The notes under the pieces: model-generated
What the model was told of the DNA's origin: nothing
What the model saw: the letters and a program-made list of their open reading frames with translations, nothing else
The model's database searches: none
Program-made: the position numbers and the translations under genes
Source of the DNA: Archangiaceae bacterium
GTDB lineage: Bacteria > Myxococcota > Myxococcia > Myxococcales > Myxococcaceae
Assembly (NCBI GenBank): GCA_016714225.1
Contig: JADJNS010000027.1
Coordinates: forward strand, 1 to 64,000
Direction: 5' to 3'
DNA length: 64,000 nt
Shown here: piece after piece, positions 1 to 8,744 of the stretch
Numbering within the stretch: the stretch's first letter is position 1
Layout of the letters: the number at the start of each line of letters is the position of its first letter

Positions 1-192
1 GCGCGCGTGCTCCCGCCACGCCCAGCGCTTGAGCCACCACTCGCCGGCCAGCTCGAGCAGCACCAGGCCCACCAGCACCGGCCACAGCCAGTTGGCCTGG
101 GTGCCACTGAGGTGCAGCGAGAGCCCAAACGACACCCCGAGGCCGGCGAGGAGCCCCAGGCGCAGCGCCCACATCTTGGTCGAGATGCCCAT
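1..192 (-). CDS. Partial membrane protein of unknown function (5' part only)
   Basis: Only the first 64 codons are inside the window; the gene continues past base 1. The ATG reads into MGISTKMWALRLGLLAGLGV and there are two hydrophobic stretches, about residues 8-27 and 34-52, so two membrane helices are likely. The Trp/Arg-rich segment after the second helix looks like a cytoplasmic loop. It is divergent from ppk1, with about 190 bases between them. The reading frame is open to the window edge and has the strong third-position GC of the neighbouring genes. No family can be named from this fragment. Confidence 0.5.
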   Translation of the reverse strand, partial: MGISTKMWALRLGLLAGLGVSFGLSLHLSGTQANWLWPVLVGLVLLELAGEWWLKRWAWREHAR

Positions 193-386
193 TCGCCCCC
201 GGGGCCTTCAGCTAACACCCGGCCCCTGACTCGCGCGCAGCTCAAGAACGATGGCGCCGGCCCTGCCCGGCCTGAAACCGCCGGGGTGTCACGGGGAGCG
301 GACCTGGTGATTGAAGTGTTTCGTGGAGTTGCGGCGAAGAGGTGACGGCAACATATCTGTCACAACCTCCCCAGCCGGGGGTTTCC

Positions 387-2615
387 ATGGCAGAACGAGC
401 CCTGAAAGACCGCGCGCCCGTGGAGACCTCTCTCGCTGACCGCAACCTCTTCATCAATCGAGAGCTCTCGTGGCTGGCGTTCAACGAGCGGGTGCTGTCT
501 GAGGCGCGCAACGCCTCGCTGCCCCTGCTCGAGCGGCTGAAGTTTCTCGCCATCTCGTCGGGCAACCTCGACGAGTTCTTCATGGTGCGCGTAGCGGCGC
601 TGAAGACGCAGCTCACCGGCGGCGTGGTCGAGCTGCCCGCCGACGGCATGCTGCCCGCCGAGCAGCTGCAGGCGATCTCCGAGCGCACCCACCAGATGGT
701 CACCGAGCAGGGCCGCATCTGGCAGCGCGAGCTGCTCCCCCTGCTCGCGGCCAACGGCCTGCACCTGCTCGAGCGCAACCAGCTCTCGGCCGAGCAGAAG
801 CTCGCCGCCAAGGCCCACTTCCAGTCGTCGGTGTTCCCCGCCCTGACGCCGCTGGCGGTCGACCCGGGCCACCCGTTTCCCCACCTGCGCAACAAGTCGC
901 TGAACCTGGTGGTGGCGCTGCGCCGCGAGGGCCGCCGGCGCAAGCGCGACGTCAGCACCACTCCCAGCACCGAGCTCACCATGGCGGTGGTGCAGGTGCC
1001 GAGCGTGCTGTCGCGCCTGGTGCCGCTGCCCAGTACCAACGGCAACGCCTATCTGCTGCTCGAAGAGCTGATCGCCGCGCACGTGGGCGAGCTGTTCCCC
1101 GGGTACGCGGTCGACCAGGTCACCGCCTTTCGCCTCACCCGCAACTGGGACCTCAACGTCGACGAAAAAAAATCCAAAGACCTGCTCTCGACCATTCAGC
1201 AGGAACTGCGCCGCCGCGACCGCGGCATCGCGGTGCGCCTCGAGATCGACATCGAGACCAAGAAGGATCTCGAGAACCAGCTCGTCGCCGCGCTCAAGCT
1301 CTCGCCCCAAGACGTCTACCGGGTGGCGGGGCCGCTGCAGCTCGCCGACCTCACCCAGCTGGGAGATCACGGCGCGCGGCCCGAGCACCGCGCCGAGCCG
1401 TTTCAGCCCGCGGTGCCGTTTGCGCTGCGCGACATCGACTCGATGATCGAAGCGGTGGGCAAGCGCGACATTCTGCTCCACCACCCCTACGAGTCGTTCG
1501 ACCCGGTGGTGCGCTTCATCGAAGAGGCCGCCGACGACCCCAACGTGCTGGCCATCAAGCAGACGCTCTACCGCACCACCGGCGACTCGCCGATCGGCCG
1601 CGCGCTGGTGCGCGCCTCGGAGAACGGCAAGCAGGTCGCAGTGCTGGTCGAGCTCAAGGCCCGCCTCGACGAGGCCAACAACATCGCCTGGGCGCGCCGC
1701 ATGGAGGACAACGGCGTGCACGTGGTCTACGGCCTGATCGGCCTCAAGACCCACTGCAAGGTGACCCTGGTGGTGCGGCGCGAGGGCAACGGCATTCGCC
1801 GCTACGTGCACCTCGGCACCGGCAACTACAACCCCACCACCGCCCGCCTCTACACCGACGTCTCGCTGTTCACCGCGCGGCAAGAGATCGCCGACGACGT
1901 CACCGCGCTCTTCAACCTGCTCACCGGTTACTCGAACCCTCCCCAGTGGAAGCGGCTGGCGGTGGCGCCGATGAGCCTGCACCAGCGCGTGCTGGGGCTC
2001 ATCGAAGAGCAGGCCAACAAGGCCAAGAAGGGCGAGCCGGCGCGCATCGTCGCCAAGCTGAACGCGCTGGTCGACCCGGCCACCATTCGCGCGCTCTACG
2101 CGGCCAGCCAGGCCGGCGTCGACATCGACCTGTTGGTGCGGGGCATCTGCTGCCTGCGGCCCGGCATGCCGGGAGTCTCAGAGCGCATTCGGGTGTTCAG
2201 CGTGGTCGACCGCTTTCTCGAGCACAGCCGGGCGATGGCCTTCGGCGTCGGCGACAAGACCGAGGTCTTTCTCTCGAGCGCCGACTGGATGCCGCGAAAC
2301 TTTCAGCGCCGCATCGAGGTGATGTTCCCGGTCGAAGAGCCGGCGCTCAAGGCGCGGGTGCTCGACGAGGTGATGGGCCTCGGCTTCAAGGACAACGTGA
2401 AGGCCCGCCAGCTGAGCAACGACGGCAGCTACGTGCCGGTGCCCCTGCAGCTCGACGGTCAGACGGTGCGCAGCCAGCAGGTGCTGCTCGAGCTCGCCCG
2501 ACGGGGGGCCGAGCCCAAGGCCACCGAGCCGGTGCTGCGCCACGTGGCGTCTCCGGTGGCCACCGCCCCGGTCGAGCCGGTGCCCCGCACCCCGGGTACC
2601 GGCACCACCGGCTGA
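387..2615 (+). CDS. ppk1: Polyphosphate kinase 1
   Basis: PPK1 makes inorganic polyphosphate reversibly from the gamma-phosphate of ATP, through a phosphohistidine. The 742-residue product is a little longer than the E. coli enzyme (688). The N-terminal domain begins NLFINRELSWLAFNERVL, a PPK1 signature. The catalytic core holds GLKTHCKVTLVVRRE, with the autophosphorylated His, followed by YVHLGTGNYNP. I chose the ATG at 387; the frame is open upstream to a GTG at 342, but the family normally begins just before NLFINRELSW and a G-rich Shine-Dalgarno-like stretch precedes 387. It has a run of eight A at 1165-1172, unusual in such GC-rich coding DNA. A short Pro/Thr-rich tail is not conserved. 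The next gene downstream is tatA. Confidence 0.96.
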   Translation: MAERALKDRAPVETSLADRNLFINRELSWLAFNERVLSEARNASLPLLERLKFLAISSGNLDEFFMVRVAALKTQLTGGVVELPADGMLPAEQLQAISERTHQMVTEQGRIWQRELLPLLAANGLHLLERNQLSAEQKLAAKAHFQSSVFPALTPLAVDPGHPFPHLRNKSLNLVVALRREGRRRKRDVSTTPSTELTMAVVQVPSVLSRLVPLPSTNGNAYLLLEELIAAHVGELFPGYAVDQVTAFRLTRNWDLNVDEKKSKDLLSTIQQELRRRDRGIAVRLEIDIETKKDLENQLVAALKLSPQDVYRVAGPLQLADLTQLGDHGARPEHRAEPFQPAVPFALRDIDSMIEAVGKRDILLHHPYESFDPVVRFIEEAADDPNVLAIKQTLYRTTGDSPIGRALVRASENGKQVAVLVELKARLDEANNIAWARRMEDNGVHVVYGLIGLKTHCKVTLVVRREGNGIRRYVHLGTGNYNPTTARLYTDVSLFTARQEIADDVTALFNLLTGYSNPPQWKRLAVAPMSLHQRVLGLIEEQANKAKKGEPARIVAKLNALVDPATIRALYAASQAGVDIDLLVRGICCLRPGMPGVSERIRVFSVVDRFLEHSRAMAFGVGDKTEVFLSSADWMPRNFQRRIEVMFPVEEPALKARVLDEVMGLGFKDNVKARQLSNDGSYVPVPLQLDGQTVRSQQVLLELARRGAEPKATEPVLRHVASPVATAPVEPVPRTPGTGTTG

Positions 2616-2664
2616 ACCTCTGACAGAGGTGGCTTGTCGGCCCCGAGCGGCCTACAATCTCTCG

Positions 2665-2895
2665 ATGCGTATGGGCACTCAAGAGCTGATCATCGTCTTC
2701 CTCATCGTCTTCCTGCTCTTCGGGGCGTCACGTCTGCCGCAGCTGGGCAGCTCGCTGGGCAGCGCGATTCGCAACTTCAAGAAGGGCTTCGGCGGCGAAG
2801 AAGACCCGGCGAAGAAAGACGACAAGGCCATCTCGCAGGGCGGCGACGTCAACAAGACCGAGCCCAAAGAGAAGGTCGCCGAGAAGCCGAGCTAG
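2665..2895 (+). CDS. tatA: Sec-independent translocase subunit TatA/TatE
   Basis: TatA forms the oligomeric pore of the twin-arginine pathway, which exports folded proteins across the inner membrane. The 76-residue product has the family layout: a short N-terminus, one membrane helix (about residues 6-22, ELIIVFLIVFLLFGASRLP), the conserved Phe-Gly hinge, an amphipathic helix (GSSLGSAIRNFKKGF) and a charged Lys/Glu tail. The start is the ATG of MRMGTQEL; a second in-frame ATG lies two codons later. No tatB or tatC is adjacent, so this is a stand-alone tatA as in many myxobacteria. Confidence 0.93.
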   Translation: MRMGTQELIIVFLIVFLLFGASRLPQLGSSLGSAIRNFKKGFGGEEDPAKKDDKAISQGGDVNKTEPKEKVAEKPS

Positions 2896-2923
2896 AGAGA
2901 GGTTCGGCGCGTCGCTTGAGGCC

Positions 2924-3850
2924 TCAGGCCCGCGGCCGCGCCACCAGCACCGGGCACTTCGCCCGCCGCACCACGTCTTCCGCCACGCTGCCGAGCACGA
3001 TTCGCTTGATGCCGGTGTGGCCCGCGGTACCGACGCAGATCACCCTCGCCTTCTCCCATTCGGCCACCGCGACCAGCGCCTCGGCGGGCTTCGCGTCGTT
3101 GATCTCGACCGTGCCCTGCACCTGACACTGCGCGAGCAGCGCCTCAGCCCGGCCCCGCGCCGCGGCGCGCAGCTTGTCGACGTCTTCGCGCGTCCACACC
3201 GGAAAGGCGGGGGCCGTCGCCGGCACCGAAGCGGGAGACACCATTCCCTCGATGCCCAGCGCGTGAACCAGCTTGAGCGCCACGCCCGCGTCGCGCGCCA
3301 GCGCGTCGGCGAGCTCGACCGCCGGGGCGGCCGACTTCGAGTAGTCGGTGCCGACCACCACCGGGCCGTCGCCGGCGCCGCGGCGGGCCACCCAGACCGG
3401 GCAGTGGGCGTAGCGCACCACCCGCTCGGCCACCGCGCCCAGCACCTTGCGGGCGGCACCCGAGGCGCCGGCTCCGCCCACCACCACCAGGTCGGCCGAG
3501 GCGCGCTCTGCCTGCTCGATGATCGCCGAGTGCGCCGAGCCGCCACCGCTGCCGAGCACCAGCTCGACCTCGTCGTTGACCCGGCCGGTGAGCACCGCGA
3601 CCCGCTCGGAGAGAATGCGCAAGACCTGCCGCTCGAGGCCGACGAACTGCTCGGCGGCCCCGCCCGCGACTCCGGGGAACAGCGGAGCGCTGGGCATGGC
3701 GTGCGGCAGCGCGTGAAACACCAGCAGCTTCGAGCCGTGCGCGCGCGCCAGCGCGTCGGCCTGGCGCACCGCCTCGTCGGCGTCGGCCGAGAGGTCGGTG
3801 GCGCACAGCACGATGCGGAATGCGGCGGCCGACCGCGGCCCCGCGCTCAC
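2924..3850 (-). CDS. Tandem-domain universal stress protein
   Basis: The 308-residue protein has two UspA domains, about residues 10-150 and 165-305. Each ends in the nucleotide-binding pattern G-x2-G-x9-G-S/A followed by CPV: VVGGAGASGAARKVLGAVAE with CPVWV, and VGTAGHTGIKRIVLGSVAE with CPVLV. Such proteins bind ATP and help cells survive stress or energy limitation; the exact target is unknown. The first domain has Ala where a Ser is usual after the second Gly, so nucleotide binding may be weaker there. The GTG start overlaps the stop of the acyl-CoA synthetase gene by four bases (GTGA), so the two are probably translationally coupled. Confidence 0.9.
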   Translation of the reverse strand: MSAGPRSAAAFRIVLCATDLSADADEAVRQADALARAHGSKLLVFHALPHAMPSAPLFPGVAGGAAEQFVGLERQVLRILSERVAVLTGRVNDEVELVLGSGGGSAHSAIIEQAERASADLVVVGGAGASGAARKVLGAVAERVVRYAHCPVWVARRGAGDGPVVVGTDYSKSAAPAVELADALARDAGVALKLVHALGIEGMVSPASVPATAPAFPVWTREDVDKLRAAARGRAEALLAQCQVQGTVEINDAKPAEALVAVAEWEKARVICVGTAGHTGIKRIVLGSVAEDVVRRAKCPVLVARPRA

Positions 3851-5694
3851 TCGACCCGCTTCTCGTCGTAGAGCCCGTCGAGCACCGACTGGTACTTCTG
3901 GGTGCAGAACTTACGCTTCACCTTCAGCGTCGGCGTCAGCTCTCCGGTCTCTTGCGTGAAGTCGTGGTCCATCAGGGCGAAGCGCTTCAAGGTGTTGTAG
4001 GGCGGCTGATCGGCGTTGAGCGCGTCGAGCGTCTTTTGCACCGCCTCTCTGATCTCGGGGCGCGCGACGAGCTCGGGGTAGCTGTTCACCGTGACGCCCT
4101 TCTCTGCCAGCAGCTTCTTGCCCGCCTCTTCGTTCACGCAGATCAGCACGGTGAGGTAGGCGCGCTTGTCGCCGTGCACCATCGCGCTCGACACGATGGG
4201 GTAGGTCTTGAGCGAGTTCTCGAGGTTCTGCGGCGCCACGTTCTTGCCGCCCGCGGTGACGATGATGTCTTTCTTGCGGTCGGTGATGCGCACGTAGCCT
4301 TCGTGGTCGATCTCACCGATGTCGCCGGTGTGGAACCAGCCGTCGGCCTCGAGCACCTCATTCGTAGCCGCCTCGTTCTGGTAGTAGCCCTTCATCACCC
4401 CCGGGCCCTTGATCAGAATCTCTCCATCGGAGGCGATCTTCACCACCGACCCGGGCACCGCGACGCCGACGGTGCCGATCTTCGCCTTGCCGGGGCGGTT
4501 GACGGTGGTGGCCGCCGAGGTCTCGGTCAGCCCGAAGCCCTCGAGCACCTGAAAGCCGATCAGGTCGAAGAAGTAGGCGATCTTCGGTGAGAGCGGTGCG
4601 CCGCCCGAGATGAACAGCCGCATCTTGCCGCCCATGCGCTGATCGAGCGTGGCCTTCACCTTGGCGAACACCAGCTTCTTGGCCAGCGACCAGCCCAGCG
4701 AGTCGTACGGCCGTCCCATCTTCATGGCCTCGACGTACTCGTCGAAGAGGCGAAACGCCCAGCGGGCCAGCCGGCCCTTGAGCCCCGGCGCCGACATCGC
4801 GTTCGCCTGCACGCCGGCGAACACCTTCTCGAAGACGCGCGGCACCGCCGGCAGAATTGACGGCTGGGTCTCGGGAAGGTTGGCGATCAGCTTGTCGATC
4901 GACTCGGCGAACACCAGGCGAAAGCCCATGCCCAGCCAGCAGGCCTTCACCACCTGCGCGAAGCTGTGGGCCAGGGGCAGAAACAGCATCACCGCGTCGC
5001 CCTGCTCCATCAGCGCGATGTCGCGGGTGGCCTTGGCCTCGTAGGCCCAGTTGGCCTGGGTGAGCATCACGCCCTTGGGGTTGCCGGTGGTGCCCGAGGT
5101 GTAGATGAAGTGGCACAGATCGCCTGGCTCGAGCGCCTTGACCCGCGCATCGAACGCCTCGGGGGCCTCGGCCGCGCCGCCCTCGACGAGCTTCGCCAGG
5201 GTGGTCTCGCGCTCGCCGCCTGCGGCGCCTTCGAACAGCACTACCTTCTTCACCCCGGGGCAGGCACCGAGCTTGGCGCGCACGCGGGAGAGGCGGCCGG
5301 GCTGCTTGCTGTCGGCGGCGTCGTTGTCGACGAACAGCACCGACGCGCCCGAGTTCTGCAAGATGTACTCGACCTCGTCGGGAGTGTTCGAGGCGTAGAT
5401 CGGCACGCACACCGCGCGGGTCGCCGAAATGGCGAGATCGCAGAGCACCCAGGTCAGCGTGGTGGCGCCGAAGATGGCCACCCGGTCACCGGGCTGAACC
5501 CCCGCGGCGGTGAGCCCGGCGGAGATCTTCTTCACCTCTTCGAGAATCGAGGCCCAACCGACGTCGACCCACTTGCCGTCCACCTTGTGGGTCACGGCGG
5601 GGCCGCGGTTTTCCCTCACGCGGGAGTACAGGAGCTCGACCAGATTGCGCTCACTGCCCCCCGCCACTTCCGTCATCTTCTCGAGAGCGGTCAT
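3847..5694 (-). CDS. Long-chain fatty acid--CoA ligase (AMP-forming, FadD15-like)
   Basis: This enzyme activates fatty acids to acyl-CoA through an acyl-adenylate. The 615-residue protein carries the adenylate-forming signature YTSGTTGNPKGV (about residue 200), the A5 motif GFGLTETSAATTVN, the hinge-region WFHTGDIGEIDHEGYVRITD and the late DRKKDIIVTAGGKNVAPQ motif with Lys. The length and the lack of a signal peptide fit cytosolic or peripheral long-chain synthetases. The ATG at 5694 is preferred over an in-frame GTG at 5712 because MTALEKMTEV is a natural N-terminus. It lies just downstream of a sigma factor gene on the same strand and runs into the universal stress protein gene by a four-base overlap. 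Chain-length preference cannot be read from the sequence. Confidence 0.93.
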   Translation of the reverse strand: MTALEKMTEVAGGSERNLVELLYSRVRENRGPAVTHKVDGKWVDVGWASILEEVKKISAGLTAAGVQPGDRVAIFGATTLTWVLCDLAISATRAVCVPIYASNTPDEVEYILQNSGASVLFVDNDAADSKQPGRLSRVRAKLGACPGVKKVVLFEGAAGGERETTLAKLVEGGAAEAPEAFDARVKALEPGDLCHFIYTSGTTGNPKGVMLTQANWAYEAKATRDIALMEQGDAVMLFLPLAHSFAQVVKACWLGMGFRLVFAESIDKLIANLPETQPSILPAVPRVFEKVFAGVQANAMSAPGLKGRLARWAFRLFDEYVEAMKMGRPYDSLGWSLAKKLVFAKVKATLDQRMGGKMRLFISGGAPLSPKIAYFFDLIGFQVLEGFGLTETSAATTVNRPGKAKIGTVGVAVPGSVVKIASDGEILIKGPGVMKGYYQNEAATNEVLEADGWFHTGDIGEIDHEGYVRITDRKKDIIVTAGGKNVAPQNLENSLKTYPIVSSAMVHGDKRAYLTVLICVNEEAGKKLLAEKGVTVNSYPELVARPEIREAVQKTLDALNADQPPYNTLKRFALMDHDFTQETGELTPTLKVKRKFCTQKYQSVLDGLYDEKRVE

Positions 5695-5745
5695 GGCCCG
5701 CGGGATTACCACGGGCCATGAGGTAGCGAGAAGCGAGACGACGAA

Positions 5746-6498
5746 TCAGGCGGCCTTGATCTCCAGCGACGGCAGCTCGACGTCTTCGCGGTCGTCGTTG
5801 AAGGCGGCGAGGTAGCGGGCGAGGAAGTTGCGGGTGCGCAGCTCGACCTGGCGAACGCGCTCGCGGCTGACGCCCCAGCGCTGGCCGAGCTCTTCGAGGG
5901 TGCGCGGCTTCTCCTGGGTGAGCCGCTCCTGCAAGATGTCCCACCCCAGATCACCCAGGCGCTTCTTCACCCGGGTGAGCGCCTCGCTCACTTCGGCGTC
6001 GCGCTCGGTGCGGAGGAAAGATTCGTCCTGAATCTCGGCGCCGTCTTCGAGGCGCTCGAGGTAGGTGGTCTCGGAGTCGTCCTCGATCGGGGTGTCGAGC
6101 GAGAAGTCGCTCATCGAGATGCGCTCGCTCTCACCACCGCGCACCTGGCTGCGGTTGTCCTTCAGGTAGCGGGTGATGTACGCGCGAATCCACCACACGG
6201 CGTAGGTGGCGAAGCGCACGTTCTTCTTCGGGTCGAAGTGCTCGATGGCCTTCATCAGGCCGACGTTGCCTTCCTGCACCAGATCGTCGAGGCGAGCGCC
6301 CCGGTTCTGGAACTTGCGGGCCACCGCCACCACGAAGGGCAGGTTGCACTCCGCCAGAATTCGCCTCGCCTCTTCGTCGCCCTTGTGAGCGCGGCCGCTC
6401 AGCTCGTACTCGTCTTCACGGGTCAGCTGGCGATGCCCTCCCAGGCCGCGGAGATATTGCGAGATGCCCTCGGTCTCACTGCGCGCTTTGAAAGCCAT
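5746..6498 (-). CDS. RNA polymerase sigma factor, RpoH-like (sigma-70 family)
   Basis: The 250-residue protein has a group 3 sigma layout. Region 2 includes DLVQEGNVGLMKAIEHFDP and RFATYAVWWIRAYITRYL, the core-binding and -10 recognition helices. There is a short region 3, then region 4 with a C-terminal helix-turn-helix (LEELGQRWGVSRERVRQVE). It lacks region 1.1. Size and motifs best match the RpoH-type heat-shock sigma factors that are expanded in myxobacteria (SigB/SigC-like), but promoter specificity cannot be read directly. A strong Shine-Dalgarno AAGGAG sits 7-8 bases before the ATG. The 150-base upstream spacer is AT-richer than its surroundings and probably holds its promoter. Confidence 0.9.
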   Translation of the reverse strand: MAFKARSETEGISQYLRGLGGHRQLTREDEYELSGRAHKGDEEARRILAECNLPFVVAVARKFQNRGARLDDLVQEGNVGLMKAIEHFDPKKNVRFATYAVWWIRAYITRYLKDNRSQVRGGESERISMSDFSLDTPIEDDSETTYLERLEDGAEIQDESFLRTERDAEVSEALTRVKKRLGDLGWDILQERLTQEKPRTLEELGQRWGVSRERVRQVELRTRNFLARYLAAFNDDREDVELPSLEIKAA

Positions 6499-6651
6499 CT
6501 TCGTTCTCCTTGCCGTTGGTTTCGCCGCGGTAACAACCGCTTCGAAACATTCAACAAAGAGACGCGCGGCAATCGTCCGCGTTTCGCGAAAGATTCAGCC
6601 CTTCATCGTTCTTCACGCACGGAAACTCGATTCGCGAGCCAAGTGAGCGAA

Positions 6652-8031
6652 TCAAGAAATCTTTTCCGGCGGAAAAATCTTTCCGGGGTTCAACAGGCCC
6701 TTCGGGTCGAAGAGCGTTTTGATACTTCTTTGTAACGAGATCAGCTCGGGCCGCTGCTCAAAAGAGAGAAAATTCCTCTTCGCGAGACCCACCCCGTGCT
6801 CGCCGGTGATGGTGCCGCCTAACGAAACGGTGACGCGCATCATCTCTTCGAGAGCGAGATCGACCTTGGGTCGCTCGTGGGGCCCCTCGTAGAGAATGTT
6901 CGCGTGCAGGTTGCCGTCGCCGGCGTGACCGTAGGTGGCGACGGTGAGCCCGTGGCGCGCGCCGAGCGCCTTGAAGCGCTCGATGGCCTCGGGAATTTTC
7001 GACCGCGGCACGCAGATGTCTTCCGAGATCTTGTGCTTCTTCATCGCGCGTAACGAGCTGGAAACGACCCGCCGCGCCGCCCACAGCTTCTCGCGCTGCG
7101 AGTCGTCTTGCGCCATCAGCGTCTCGAGAGCCCCGCCCTGCTCGAAGACCTCGCCCATGCGGGTCAGCTCTTGAAACAGGCCCTCTTCGACGTTGCCGTC
7201 GACCTCGGCGATCACCGCCGCCCCGGCGCCTCGAGGGAAGTTGAAGCCGCGGCCGTCGATGGCGCGAATGCTGACGTCGTCGAGCAGCTCGAGGGTGCGC
7301 GGCAGCACGCCGGCCGCCAGCACCGCGCTCACCGCACGCGCGGCCTGCAGCACGTCTTTGAAGATGACCAGCGCGGTCATCACCCGCAGCGGGCGGGGAA
7401 TCAGCTGCAGGGTGATGCGGGTGGCGATGCCGAGGGTGCCTTCGCTGCCCACCAGCAGGCCGGTGAGATCGTACCCGGCCACGCCCTTGATGGTGCGCCG
7501 CCCGACGTCGAGCTTCTCGCCGCTGGGCATCACCCACTCGAGGCCCAGCACGTAGTCGCGGGTGACGCCGTACTTCAGCGCGCGCGGGCCGCCGGCGTTC
7601 TCGGCGATGTTGCCGCCCAGGGTGCACATCGCCTGCGAGTTGGGGTCGGGCGGGTAGAACAGGCCCTTCTCTTCGACCGCCTTCTGAAAGGCCTCGAGAA
7701 TGACCCCGGGCTCGACGGTGGCGGTGAGGTCTTCGGGGTTCACCTCGAGAATGCGGTTCATGCGCTCGAGCGAGAGCGAGACGCCGCCTTCGAGCGGCAA
7801 CGAGCCGCCCGACTTGCCGCTGCGCGCCGCCACCGGGGTCACCGGCACGCCGTGCTTCATGCACGCGCGCAGCACCCGCTGCACGTCTGCGGTATCGCGC
7901 GCGAACGCGACCAGCTGCGGCAGGTAGTCCGCCGTGTCGCTCTCGTCGTGGCCGTAGGTGGTGAGGGTGCCCTCGTCGTCTTTGACCGGCACGTCGCCCA
8001 GCTCGGCGCGCACGGCATGCAACGGGCTCAA
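6652..8031 (-). CDS. FAD-linked 2-hydroxyacid oxidase (GlcD / D-lactate dehydrogenase type)
   Basis: The 459-residue protein is a VAO/PCMH-fold flavoprotein that oxidises D-2-hydroxyacids such as glycolate or D-lactate. Visible features are the FAD-binding PVAARSGKSGGSLPLEGG stretch, the conserved CTLGGNIAENAGGPRALKYG and LLVGSEGTLGI motifs, and the C-terminal YGHAGDGNLHANIL and GTITGEHGVG motifs with active-site His residues. The most likely start is TTG at 8031, with AAGGGG about eight bases upstream; no ATG is in frame at this end. GlcE and GlcF partners are not adjacent, so it may act as a single-subunit dehydrogenase. Substrate is not decided by the sequence. Confidence 0.9.
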   Translation of the reverse strand: MSPLHAVRAELGDVPVKDDEGTLTTYGHDESDTADYLPQLVAFARDTADVQRVLRACMKHGVPVTPVAARSGKSGGSLPLEGGVSLSLERMNRILEVNPEDLTATVEPGVILEAFQKAVEEKGLFYPPDPNSQAMCTLGGNIAENAGGPRALKYGVTRDYVLGLEWVMPSGEKLDVGRRTIKGVAGYDLTGLLVGSEGTLGIATRITLQLIPRPLRVMTALVIFKDVLQAARAVSAVLAAGVLPRTLELLDDVSIRAIDGRGFNFPRGAGAAVIAEVDGNVEEGLFQELTRMGEVFEQGGALETLMAQDDSQREKLWAARRVVSSSLRAMKKHKISEDICVPRSKIPEAIERFKALGARHGLTVATYGHAGDGNLHANILYEGPHERPKVDLALEEMMRVTVSLGGTITGEHGVGLAKRNFLSFEQRPELISLQRSIKTLFDPKGLLNPGKIFPPEKIS

Positions 8032-8162
8032 CCGAGCACCCCTTCATTGCCGGTGAGGTTTCTAAAGAGCTGCGGTCGGGTTCGGGCAGTCACGTGAGCC
8101 CGAAGCTTGGGCCGAGGGCGCGGCCCCTGTCGACTGCGAAGCGCGGGCCCGGCCGCGAGAAG

Positions 8163-8744
8163 CTACAGCCGCCCGCCGATGCGGGCCCACAGCTCGGAGC
8201 GCAGGGCCGCGTCGCGTCGCAGCAACCCCTCGTAGGCCTCGGCGTGGGTGACCGCATCGCGCTGGTGCCCGCCGCGCAGGCGCAGGCAGGTCTGCTCGGC
8301 CTCCAAGATGCACGCGGTGGCGGGGCTCTTCAGCTCGGTGGCGAGGGTTCGCGCCACCAGCCGGGCGATCTCCTCCTGCAGAATCAGCCGGTGGGCGTAG
8401 GTCTCGAGAATCGACGAGAGCCGGCCGAAGCCGACCACCTCGCGGCCGGGCACGTACGCGACGTGCGCCACGCCGGTGTAGGGCAAGAGGTGATGCGGGC
8501 ACATCGAGTGAAAGCGCAGCCGGGTCACCACCACCAGCTGGCGCTTCGAGGTCTTCCCGGCGGGGAAGCGCTCTTTGAGCTCGCGCGCGGGGCTCTTCTG
8601 GTACCCGTCGATGAACTCTTCCAGCCAGGCCTCGGCCACGCGCTGCGGCGTCGCCTTGAGGTTGGGGTCGCGGCGGTCGAGGCCCGCCGCGTCGAGAAAG
8701 TCGGCGATGGCGCGCTCCATGCGCGCACGGTCGGGCTTCTTCAT
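8163..8744 (-). CDS. folE: GTP cyclohydrolase I family protein with altered active site
   Basis: FolE converts GTP to dihydroneopterin triphosphate, the entry point to folate, biopterin and queuosine. The 193-residue protein has the zinc Cys-His pair in HSMCPHHLLPYTG, the Gln-Glu pair in LILQEEIARLV and the second zinc Cys in EAEQTCLRLRGG. Two usually invariant positions differ: the Glu in C-E-H-H is Pro, and the His two residues before the second zinc Cys (E-A-x-H-x-C) is Gln. In the E. coli enzyme that His takes part in catalysis, so this may be a variant enzyme. The ATG overlaps the queD stop by four bases (ATGA), which links it to 7-deazapurine or pterin synthesis. Confidence 0.88.
   Translation of the reverse strand: MKKPDRARMERAIADFLDAAGLDRRDPNLKATPQRVAEAWLEEFIDGYQKSPARELKERFPAGKTSKRQLVVVTRLRFHSMCPHHLLPYTGVAHVAYVPGREVVGFGRLSSILETYAHRLILQEEIARLVARTLATELKSPATACILEAEQTCLRLRGGHQRDAVTHAEAYEGLLRRDAALRSELWARIGGRL

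Noticed and set aside
360..1982. Long antisense open frame under ppk1
   Set aside because: It is a mirror of ppk1 codon bias, with Gln/His/Val-rich translation and no domain. Many such frames run antisense to every real gene here.
5651..5944. Overlapping minus frames inside the sigma factor 3' end
   Set aside because: Arg/Pro-rich shadow of the sigma factor gene in other frames; no ribosome site or family pattern.
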